From Rhinopithecus roxellana (Eukaryota > Chordata > Mammalia > Primates > Cercopithecidae): 64,000 nucleotides of DNA. A model generated the notes under the pieces. It was not told the origin of the DNA and did not search any database. It saw nothing but the letters and a program-made list of their open reading frames with translations. The stretch lies in contig NC_044556.1 of the NCBI RefSeq assembly GCF_007565055.1, forward strand, positions 136,437,808 to 136,501,807. The letters run 5' to 3'. The position numbers and the translations under genes are program-made. Numbering within the stretch: the stretch's first letter is position 1; every line of letters starts with the position of its first letter. Shown one piece after another: positions 9,822 to 21,800 of this stretch.

Positions 9822-12800
9822 AATCAGTGGTTACAATTAATAGCAATAAAAGTAGGAGAGACACGTAGTCTATGAAAACAAGCTTTTCCTGTAAGGATGA
9901 TTTCCTATTTTTTTTTTTTTTTTTTTTGAAACAGGGTCTTGCTTTGTCTCCCAGGCTAGAGTGCAGTGGCATGATCTTGGCTGACTGCAACCTCCACCTA
10001 CCAGGTTCAAGCGATTCTCCTCTCTCAACCTCCTGAGTAGCTGGGATTACAGGCCCCTGCCACCATGCCTGGCTAATTTTTGTATTTTTAGTAAAGATGG
10101 GTTTTCACCATGTTGGCCAGGCTGGTCTCACCTGACCTCAGGTGATCCGCCTGCCTCTACCTCCCAAAGTGCTGGGATTATAGATGATTTCTTATTTCAG
10201 AAATCTGCCAACCATAAAAAAAAATCTCTTGATACTGTCTTGTCTGCTTCTCTTGCTTTCTCAACCTCATCTCATTCTCTTTTTTCTTTATATATAATAT
10301 ATGTATTTATATACATACACTATATATACATTTTTGTATGTGTTATGCATTCATGTATGCAAAATGTTCCGAAAGTTGTCCTATAATTTACTGTTTTATT
10401 TGCATATCAGACCTTGGCATTCCTGGACTCTGTTAAGATTTGTTTTCAGTGTGTTTCAACATTCCTCTGTGGATTTAGGACATTGCACCTGCCAATTTCT
10501 GTTCCAGAGATGGATTCCATTGTCACATTCCTGCAGTCATTTCTCAGGGAGGGTTTTAAGGTGGTGTTTTCCAAATGACTTTTTAAAAATATTTGAGAAT
10601 GAGTATGCTTTTGTTATTGTTTGCTTATTTGTTGCCTGGAGAATCTCTGTTCATGACCTTTATAGTTATGCCCAGTTATTTTAAGGGTTCTCACTTTAGC
10701 AGTGGTTGTAAGCATCTGGCTTCCCTGACATTTAAAAAATCCAGTTATCCCCACCAATTAAGAAAGAAAAAGCTCAGTAAAGTTTGTGCTGGTGCAACCA
10801 GCTTGCTTTAAGCTTATCATCAGGAATGGGAGGCGATGCGATGGGTGGAAAAATCTCAGGCTTAAAATAAGATATATCAGAGTTCAAATTCTGGATGGAT
10901 TGTTTACTTAAGGTGACCATAAAATGTATTATCTAAATTAGGACAATTATAAGAGTAAAAGAGTTCCTACAAATAATTGGAAGGTATTAATTAACCTATG
11001 ATGCAGATATACTGGAACTATTAACTAGCCGTGTGATAATGAACAAGTTGTCAAAATTTCTGTGTTTCAGCTTTCTTGTCTCTAAAAAAGGGCTATTAAA
11101 TCCTGGAAATATTTTCATAAGCATTAGAGATAATGTATGACTCAGTACCTGGCATAGAGAAGCTCAATAAATGTCAACTGCTAATCATCATAGCCACAGC
11201 ATCGGTAGTAGCTGTAGCTGCCACCTCTTCCTTAGAAATGTCACCCTCTTTAGGCAAAGCCATTACTTTGCCTGCTTTTCAAAAGTGTATTTTTTATCTC
11301 AATCTAGTGAAGAATAAAGTGACATAACTGAGATCACCTAAGACATCAGCCAAATATCAGCTGGGCCTATTGCTAACATCATTCCAACACCTTCTCGGTC
11401 AATAAAATTCTCTCTCACCAAGCGGCTTCGTCCCCCTCATTAGATCACTCCCTTTCTATAAGGTGGTTTGGCCATATTTACACCAGTATTGTATAATTTT
11501 AGATTTATCAAGCTGTGCAGGGAGATGTGGGGAAGGGTATTCTAGAGATGCCACCTGCAACTGTGATTATAACTGTCAACACTACATGGAGTGCTGCCCT
11601 GATTTCAAGAGAGTCTGCACTGTGGGTAAGTCCTGAGAGCGAGTGTCTCCTCTGTCAAGCAGCTCTGTGAGTCTGTGAGTCCCCCCTTGCACCCTCGTGC
11701 AGTGCTGTCTGTGAGACTGAGCCTCCCCTTGCACCCGCTTGCAGTGCTGTTTTCCCACTGTATCACTTCCTTTGCTTAAGTGCCTTTTCCTTCACTTGCA
11801 TAAATGTTGCAGCGCATTGTACCTAAGGATGGTGTCGAAGCTTGTGATTACTGGGGAAGGTAAGGGGAGCCTGGAAATCTGTCACTTGCACAAGGTTATT
11901 GACTAGTTCCAAGTAAAATGTCTTATTTTAAATAGAGAAGATACGGTGAGTCAGCAGTTATTGAGTATATAGTAAGGAGTAATTATTTACAATCAGAGAC
12001 GTCCTCGACTAGTGATGAGGTCTTTCAATAGTTTCGTCAAAAGAATACATGAGCATGGAATAATCTTGTCTACTATTTGACTTTTTGATGTTAATACATT
12101 TCTAAATTACCTGGAAAAGGCACTTTAAAGATAAAGTGCTAGTGTTTAATGATGAATTTCAGTTAAACTTGAAGGTCTGAATTTTAAATTGTGAGTAGTG
12201 TTTCACTTGAATATATTTTGGACCATTTTGTTATTAACACAGAAACAGTTCCTATTCAATTTAAGAAAATTATAATTAAAATTATTTGAAAGGTATATTT
12301 GCTTTAGAATTTGAATGTGAAGGTGAGGAATACATTGTACAATTTATGTATTGGATAGGCAATTATTTCAAATAGGCCTTGGTAAGTCCTGGTACCGCTA
12401 ACCAAGGCTTTTTAAATTTTCATGTTTTAAATGAGTAGTCCTCCCTAACATAGTCCACACTATAAGATTAGGCTGAAAGCTTTCAACTATACACATTTCC
12501 CAGTTTGTCATAATAAGGGTCTCTGCATTACAAATGATTTTTAAGCCTCAAAAGTGGCCCATTTATAGGAATATATATATACATATATATTTATATGGAA
12601 TATATTGCTGAGATCTGTACATTCAATTACTGTGAATCTATTACGAAGCAGTGTGTGAAGAGGAGAAGGATGAAGAGATTTCATATTAAGTGTACCTCAC
12701 TATTTAGACATTTCCTGATTTTTCGTTGTTCATACATGTAAATAACTTGGGCAGCATCAGGACGTCTCCTGGAGTCTTGAAGGGCAAGAAGAGTTGCCCT

Positions 12801-15800
12801 CAGTCACCATATTTCTTTTTTGACTTGGGCTGTCTCCATCTGGGATACCATCTAATTTTTCCTGGATGATGTACTTCAAATTTTAAATAAAAGACTTAGA
12901 AATGAACTTTTGGAAACCTAGTCGAGTCTAAGGTGGGAGATGGCTGTCAAATACACGGGCCTGGCTTCACAATTAATAATCTGTAACTTCTTGTTTTGCT
13001 CTGGGTAGAGCTTTCCTGTAAAGGCCGCTGCTTTGAGTCCTTCGAGAGAGGGAGGGAGTGTGACTGCGACGCCCAATGTAAGAAGTATGACAAGTGCTGT
13101 CCTGATTATGAGAGTTTCTGTGCAGAAGGTAAGCATTACAGTACCAACCAATGCTTCTCAGTACAGGCAGATCTGTGCACCAATCTTAGCATCACTGCTA
13201 ATGTCTAACACGCAGTCTATCTCATGCCTTGATTCTACTAACATATAAGCTATTTCATAACAATTTTGTGTTGTGGAGATGAATTAAAGAAGAAAAGCGC
13301 CTTGCAACAGCAGCACCCCCAGGCTCAGCCAGGCTTCAGGAGCACAAGATGTTGCTAGAGGGGAAAAACAGAGGATGAGGCTGAATGCACATGTCTTTTT
13401 TTTCTTCAGATGTGGTTCAATTTCAGGTTAAATCAACAGTAATCAACTCATTTGATTATTTCTTGTCTCACCCTTGCTGACTTCACATAGTCAACTATCC
13501 TTTGAGCTATCTGTGCTTTTGGCCTCAGTGTTTGAGTATATATTTAAGGACACAGCAACACTTTCAGCTTCCCTAAACAAGTAAATTTATGAATTAGTTT
13601 AAGCCGTTAAATTTACAGGCAAATCTACCTAACAAGTTGTTAACTGTCATGTTCCGTCCCATTTCTGCAGTCTCCTCAGCAGTCTCTGTTCCAATACATG
13701 TGCATGGTAAAGTCAATAACAAGCGATATTCCCATCTTAAAATCATCTTCTCTATTTATAGGTCTTGAAGGACTACTCTAGAATATAACAAAAGGCTCCA
13801 GATTTTATAGAAAAAGATTTTAAAAACATACTTAAATACTGGATTACTTTCCTTTACCAAATGGTTGTTCTTAAATTCTACTTTGTTAAAACAAGAATAT
13901 TTGTGGAGGTGAAGACAAGCTTTGCTTGCATAATCAATCTTATCATTTTATTTAAACAAGCCTGCACCTCCTGCTTCTTTAGAACAGTGAAGAAACAGAG
14001 TGGAAAACCGTTAATCAGCAGATTTGAGAGATGTTTCTTAGCTGTTCAATGTTTTCATGGGAAAACATTCCAAAAATAATGAAGACAACACCCTTGTAAT
14101 AAAAAACTCAGAGCTCACCCTTCCTGCAGCTTTTAGCAGGTCCCATGATGAGTGACACATATTTACTTATTACCCTCATTGTTTTGGCTGTGAGACAAGA
14201 AAGCTAAGAATTTGTTTTGGGCAGAGGATGTGTAGGGAGGGAAGATGGTTGGAAAGTGATGAGACATTGAGAGAACATTTTGATAAAGATAATACTTTAT
14301 GCTAAGAAATGTTTGGTCAGCTTACCTAAAGTTTAGGTAGAACTCAGTGGAAAAAAAGATGAAGGCAATGCTGGCCAACTTTCTTTACAGAATTCATAAG
14401 ATAGTCAGGGTCCCAACTTAAAATAATAAAACCACTCAGAATCTCAATACTTTATTTTTTAAGTATAATAACCAAACTATCTTGAGATTCACCACCTAGT
14501 TGTTTCAGTGTAGATACCACTTACAGGTGTCTATATATCTAAAAATCGTAACATTTCAAGAATTGAAGGAATCCCAGCCATCCAAGTGCCTCCGAATGGG
14601 AGAGAGAAAACAGAGTTCAAGAGGTTAACCGTTCTGGCCAAGAGCATGAGCTAGTACATGGCAGATCTGTTTCTCAAATTGAGAGACTTGACATTTTTGT
14701 TGGGTGGCAGGAGAAACGAGAGGGGCAGTGGCCAGTTCATGGAGACTATAGCAATAGGGTTTTGGGGCGATGTTGCTGGGAGCAGCATGATTTATCACAA
14801 CTCTTCTGTATCTAGAGAGTCCCCAGTGCTCTCTGTTTTCATATCCTTCATTAGTCCCTCTTGTTCCTAATGATTAAAAAAAAATTAAAAAGTTCTGTGT
14901 TTTCTCTTCTAGACTGAGAAGCAAAGGAGGGAAGGGGACTAAAAGGTTAAAAAGATACACTCCAAACCATTAACAGTTGTATCTTTGGGAAGGGCAGCAC
15001 ATTTGAGGAAAAGCATAATGTGAAGGTGTGAACTTTTCACAAGAATATTCATGTGGAACTTTTGTAATTAAAAAAAGAACAAAAGGCAAATTGGCATCAT
15101 TTAATTTAAATGAATATTAAAACAAAAAATGAATACTAAAACAGAAAAGAAATTCTGAAGGCAAAGACTTTTAGAAATCATCTTGAATAAACATCTTAGT
15201 TTGTAGACAAGAAGATGAAGTTCAAGAGAATTATTTGCCTAAGGTCACAATGGTAGAGGCTCGTAGGTCTAGGACTGGAATTCAGGTCTTCTGATTCCTG
15301 AGACTTTGCTCCCTGTCATAACTTACAACAATCTGAGTACCAATATTTTATAGCAATGCATCCTTAGAATTAAATGGAGTCATTCGTGTTGGGCTGGAGC
15401 CTGCCTGCACTGACTGTCACCAGCATCTACTCTTGAAGCTAGATGCATCCGTGCTTTTCACAGTTAGAGCTGCTGATGAACATAAACAAGATGTTAACTG
15501 ACTTGTCTTGCTTGGCCTCAGTGCATAATCCCACATCACCACCATCTTCAAAGAAAGCACCTCCACCTTCAGGAGCATCTCAAACCATCAAATCAACAAC
15601 CAAACGTTCACCCAAACCACCAAACAAGAAGAAGACTAAGAAAGTTGTAGAATCAGAGGAAATAACAGAAGGTAGGAAGATGACAGATATAATCAAAGGA
15701 GCTTTCTTAGATGAAATAACTTGTAGGTGACTGCTTATCTAAGCCCATTCTCTGAGAACAGGGTAATCTTAGGAATCATGAGGCTCATTATACTCGAAGG

Positions 15801-18800
15801 TTTTAGACTTTGCTTTTAAGTAAAGTTTAAGACAAAGTATAAACTCTCAGGTCTTTCTGTATTTACCAAACCCAGCATGAGTCTGGGTTAAAACAAATCA
15901 GAAGGGACAAATCTTACTGTAAAAAACAAAAACCATCCCATGATTTTCTTTGCAGAATAATTGATTCTGTGTTTTGGAGGATATGGGAAAGTTGAGAGAT
16001 ACTAGTAATACTGCTAGTATCTGTGATAAGCCCAGGTGCCTTGCTTTTAACTGACAGTTGAAAGGCAGTTGGTCATATTACTAATAAAAGCAAAATCCAG
16101 ATACTTGTAGATTAGTAAATAGCACTTCTTGCTGTATTTAGACTGGCAGTTCTTTTTTGTTTTAAATCACAGTTGGTGTGATCAAACTTTCTATTTGATT
16201 TATAGAACATTCTGTTTCTGAAAATCAAGAGTCCTCCTCCTCCTCCTCCTCTTCCTCTTCTTCTTCAACAATTCGGAAAATCAAGTCTTCCAAAAATTCA
16301 GCTGCTAATAGAGAATTACAGAAGAAACTCAAAGGTTTGAGCATTGATAAAGATCAAAGACTATATCAATGCCATATTAACAATGATTATATTTAAAAGT
16401 AGTGCGTGTTGGTAGAATGAAGACATCTCAATATGGGGTGGGGGAATATAACTTTAAAACTATTATCTTAGAAAGTACCAAATGAATACTTCCTACAGGA
16501 AATTAGTGCCAAGCAGCTCAGAAGCCACTCTAAAAGCAAAAGATAAGAAGATGCTGTAGCAGTGACTGTGGAACCACAGGATGGCACCAGAGATGATTAT
16601 TTATGGCGTTCTATTGTCACTCTTATTTACTTGATATCATTTTGCTTCTTCCCCTTCATCTTCCTTGCATTTTCATTTTCCCTTCCCCAGCTTTATTTTA
16701 ACAAACATTTATATACTATCATTCTAAGTGTTTTACAAGTATTAATTCATTAAATTCTTACAAATCTCTATGGAAAAAATGTTATCCATATTTTACAAAT
16801 CCTCTTTATTTTCCTAGTAACTTATATATCTGGCTGATTTTTCTCTAGTAGAGACTGTGCTACAGAGTAGGCTATTATTGCCTGAAAAGAGATTTCCTTT
16901 GCTGTTTATTATTTCCTGAAGTTCTGGTTCTAAAATATATTCTCTTTCTCCAGGAAATACTGAATTTTTGGATAAGGGAGTTTTAAAGAACTCTAAGTGG
17001 TTGTGATTTCCTCTGAAGCATTCTCTCTAGATAAATAGCCAGATATTTAATCTTTTAGTCACCCAGAAAATCATGCACAAAGCCACCCTTGGGCTTTGTA
17101 GTTCACCTGTGGGGTAGTTGCTATGGGAAAGCCTTGATAAATACTGTCTTTTTGCTGCCATGGCACCCTAATTGCCTACTTATGTCCCCTGGGACTTGCA
17201 AGTTTAGCTGCACAGAAGAAAAGGAGTGGCTAATAGCCCTATGTGTGGGAACAAGCCTCAAGCAAGGACTGTGGGGGTGACTGGGGCAGATTGCTCAGAG
17301 GTAGCTGTAGAGGCCTCTGAGATAATTGGTGCAGCAAGATGGTAGTACTAGGTTTCCAGGAGGAAGGAAGGGACACTGGGCACTGAAGAATAAGACTAGA
17401 AAAGTGGGGAGTAAAGAACATTAATATAAACAGATGAATTAGTGTTATTTTTCATGTTGGTAATTTCCAAGTTGCCACTGACTTCCATGTATTAATTGTA
17501 TAGAGTTTAATTTGTGCTTTCTCATCCCTCATCTTATTCATTCCCTAAAACAGCCCAATAAGATAGGTTGAGTATTTACCATTTTACAACAAATTAAAGG
17601 ACATAGTAGAGGTTAGCAATTTGCTTAGAAACACACAACTAGTCAATGATAAAAATGGGATATTTATGTCACTATTAAAGAAAAAAAATTCTAAAATAAC
17701 AAGATGTATATATATATATTTTTTTCTCCAGGAAAAGATAACAAGAAGAACAGAACTAAAAAGAAACCTACTCCCAAAGCACCAGTTGTAGATGAAGCTG
17801 GAAGTGGACTGGACAATGGTGACTTCAAGGTCACCACAACTCCTGCCACGTCTACCACCCAACACAATAAAGTCACCACATCTCCCAAGATCACAACAAC
17901 AAAACCAATAAATCCCAGACCCAGTCTTCCACCTAATTCTGATACATCTAAACAGACATCTTTGACAGCAAATAAAAAGACAACAGTTGAAACTAAAGAA
18001 ACTACTACAACAAATAAACAGACCTCAACTGATGGAAAAGAGACTACTTCAGCTAAAGAGACACAAAGTGTAGAGAAAACATCAGTTAAAGATTTAGCAC
18101 CTACATCTAAAGTGCCAGCTAAAACTACACCCAAAGCTGAAACTACAACCAAAAGCCCTGCTCTTACCACCCCCAAGGAGCCTACACCCACCACTCCCAA
18201 GGAGCCTGCATCTACCACTCCCAAAGAGCCTGCACCCACCACCACCAAGTCTGCACCCACCACTCCCAAGGAGCCTTCACCCACCACCACGAAGAAGCCT
18301 GCACCCACCACTCCCAAGGAGCCTGGCCCAACCACCCCCAAGGAGCCAGCACCCACCACTCCCAAGGAGCCTGCACCCACCACCACCAAGAAGCCTGCAC
18401 CCACTACTCCCAAGGAGCCTGGCCCAACCACCCCCAAGGAGCCTGCACCCACCACCACTAAGAAGCCTGCACCCACTACCCCCAAGGAGCCTTCACCCAC
18501 CACCCCCAAGGAGCCTGGCCCAACCACCCCCAAGGAGCCAGCACCCACCACTCCCAAGGAGCCTGCACCCACCACCACCAAGAAGCCTGCACCCACTACT
18601 CCCAAGGAGCCTGGCCCAACCACCCCCAAGGAGCCTGCACCCACCACCACTAAGAAGCCTGCACCCACTACCCCCAAGGAGCCTTCACCCACCACCCCCA
18701 AGGAGCCTGTGCCCACCACCACTAAGAAGCCTGCACCCACCACCACCAAGAAGCCTGAACCCACCACTCCCAAGGAGCCTGCACTAACCACCCCCAAGGA

Positions 18801-21800
18801 GCTCACACCCACCACTACCAAGAAGCCTGCACCCACTACTCCCAAGGAGCTCACACCCACCACCCCTGAGGAGCTCACACCCACCACCCCTGAGGAGCCC
18901 GCACCCACCACCCCTGAGGAGCCCGCACCCACCACCCCTGAGGAGCCCGCACCCACCACCCCTGTGGAACCCGCTCCCACCACCCCTGAGGAACCCTCTC
19001 CCACCACTCCCAAGGCACCGGCTCCCACCACCCCTAAGGAGCCTGCTCCAAAAACTGCTCCAACTACCCCTAAGGGGACTGTTCCAACTATCCCTAAGGG
19101 GACTGCTCCAACTACCCCTAAGGGGACTGCTCCAACTACCCCTAAGGAGACTGCTCCAACTACCCCTAAGGGGACTGCTCCAACTACCCTCAAGGAACCT
19201 GCACCCACTACTCCCAAGAAGCCTGCCCTCAAGGAGCTTGCACCCACCACCACCAAGGAGCCCACACCCACCACCTCTGACAAGCCTGCTCCAACTACCC
19301 CTAAGGAGCCTGCACCCACTACCCCCAAGAAGCCTGCTCCAACTACTCCTGAGACACCTCCTGCAACCACTTTAGAGGCCTCTACTCCAACTACCACCAT
19401 GGAGCCTCCCACTAGCCACAAAAGCCCTGATGAATCAACTCCTGAGCTTTCTGCAGAACCCACACCAAAGGTTCTTGAAAATAGTCCCAAGAAACCTGCT
19501 GTACCTACAACTAAGACTCCTGCAGTGACTAAACCTGAAATGACTACAAGAGCGAAAGACAAGACAACAGAAAGAGACATACGTACTACAACTGAAACTA
19601 CAACTGTTGCACCTAAGATGACAAAAGAGACAGCAACTACAACAGAAAAAACTACCGAATCCAAAATAACAACTACAACCACACAAGTAACGTCGACCAC
19701 AACTCAAGATACCACACCATTCAAAATTACTACTCTTAAAACAACTACTCTTGCACCCAAAGTAACTACTACAACAAAAAAGACAATTACTACAACTGAG
19801 ATCATGAACAAACCTGAAGAAACAGCTAAACCAAAAGATAGAGCTACTAATTCTAAAGCGACAACTGCTAAACCTCAAAAGCCAACCAAAGCACCCAAAA
19901 AGCCCACTTCTACCAAAAAGCCAAAAACAACATCTAGAGGGAGAAAACCAAAGACGACACCAACTCCCCCAAAGATGACATCAACAATGCCAGAATTGAA
20001 CCCTACCTCAAGAGTAGCAGAAGCCATGCTCCAAACCACCACCAGACCTAACCAAACTCCAAACTCCAAACTAGTTGAAGTAAATCCAAAGAATGAAGAT
20101 GCAGGTGGTGCTGAAGGAGAAACACCCCACATGCTTCCCAGGCCCCATGTGTTCACACCTATAGTTATTCCCGGCATGGATTACTCACTAAGAGTACCCA
20201 ATCAAGGCATTATCATCAATCCCATGCTTTCCGGTATTAAGAATCAGTTATTTTCATTTTTAAAGCTGGTAATGTTAGTTTACATCTATATGAACCAGAA
20301 TGCCTTAGTTTAGTATCACTTGAGTGAGATGTATTACCTGACCTGATTAACTTGTGAAGTTTTACAGCTTCCCTGTAGGTAAGCAGAGGCATTATAGTAA
20401 GCTTATTCATTCTCTAGAAAAGTAATAATTTAGGGTTGGGAATTTAGCATGTGTGTGTCTGTGAGCAGCAGTGATGGTACATTGAATGTCAAAAGAATTT
20501 AGTTGGGTGTCTATTCTTAAAAGTACAATGCAAAGCAAAAATCTGTAGTTATCATTTTCCAAACCAACCCAAAGGGAGGGCAATCAGAACTGAAAGATGA
20601 AATTTCACATTGAGTTCATACATCCAATAAATGTCTAGTTTACATGAAAATCTAGGTAACCTGGCCCATTCCAATTCATAATAATTTATTTCATGTAATA
20701 CTTTTGAAGAGTATCATCTTTAAGTAAAATGGAATTATCAAGTATATAACTATGCAAACACGTCAAACTCTGTTCTTCAAGATCTTAGAAAAGGTAAACA
20801 GGAAATAGAACCCTGTGGAAATACTTGAAAAAACACACACACTTTTCTCATTCTGTTCTGTATTTGTTTTGTTTTTGCTAATTTGTTTAGATGAGACCGA
20901 TATATGCAATGGTAGGCCAGTAGATGGACTGACTACTTTGCGCAATGGGACATTAGTTGCATTCCGAGGTGAGCTATGTACACATTTATTTTTCTTCTCA
21001 TCATTCTGTTTTGGCATTTATGAGAACCAAAGCCATGGAAGAGTGCTAGTTTGGGTTGTTTTCTGGAGGGGAATCTGATTGATAAACATACCTCACAGGA
21101 GAATCTGAGAGTAATAATGGAAATATTGGATTAAGAAAACTAGACAAAGTAACAAAACAAAACCAAGACCCTGAACTGATATTACTGAGGTTTTTTTTCC
21201 TACTGTTAAGATTAAAAAGGTAGTTCAAAAAATTTTTTTTTGGGCGGTTGTTAAAATTTTAATTTCATACCAAATGAAATGACACCAGCATGCATATTCG
21301 CTGCTTTATGTGAAAATAACATCTCAATTGTGATGTGTTCAAGTGTTACACTCTCTGTCGGAGGGTAACAGAAGAAAAGTTATTTCATGTTAATTCTCTG
21401 CTGTACTCTCTGCTAGTCAGTCTTAACACATATTTAGATTAAATCTGAAAATAATTCCTTTTTGTATAGTAGAGGCTAAAGAGATGTTAGTCATTAAATT
21501 GTAATTCCTTAGTTCTAAGAGATAAAGAAATTGAGAACTAAAGAGTAACTGTAAGTCACAAAGCCAAAAGGCTTTTTTGAGACAGGGTCTCCCTCTGTCA
21601 CCCAGGCTGGAGTAGAGTAGCACAATCATGGCTCAATGCAGGCTCAATCTCCTGGGCCCAAGCGATCCTCCCGTCTCAGCCACCTGAGTAGCTGGGACTA
21701 CAGGTGTGCACCACCATACCTGGCTAATTCTTGTATTTTTTTTTGTGAAGACAGGGTTTTGTCATGGTGCCCACACTGGTCTCAAACTCCTGGGCCCAGC

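Noticed and set aside
9771..9833. Tandem AAAT array considered as a CRISPR-like or regulatory repeat
   Set aside because: It is the expanded tail of the adjacent Alu; vertebrate DNA with no spacers.
9658..9990. 110-codon - strand frame with repeated LFIY units
   Set aside because: Translation of the inverted Alu pair and the (AAAT)n tail.
10301..10684. 127-codon + strand open frame
   Set aside because: Lies in PRG4 intron 1 and starts in an AT microsatellite. No coding features.
17704..17731. In-frame ATG just upstream of the mucin exon (MYIYIFFSP...)
   Set aside because: These bases are the (TA)n and pyrimidine tract of the splice acceptor; exon 6 starts at 17732.
17691..19700. 669-codon open frame on the - strand, Gly/Val-rich
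   Set aside because: It is the exact antisense of the PRG4 mucin repeat. Lack of stops follows from the Pro/Thr/Lys/Glu codons of the real gene; no splice or homology support.
19435..20177. Cys/Ser-rich and Gly/Val-rich - strand frames
   Set aside because: Antisense of the Thr/Lys-rich 3' part of PRG4 exon 6.
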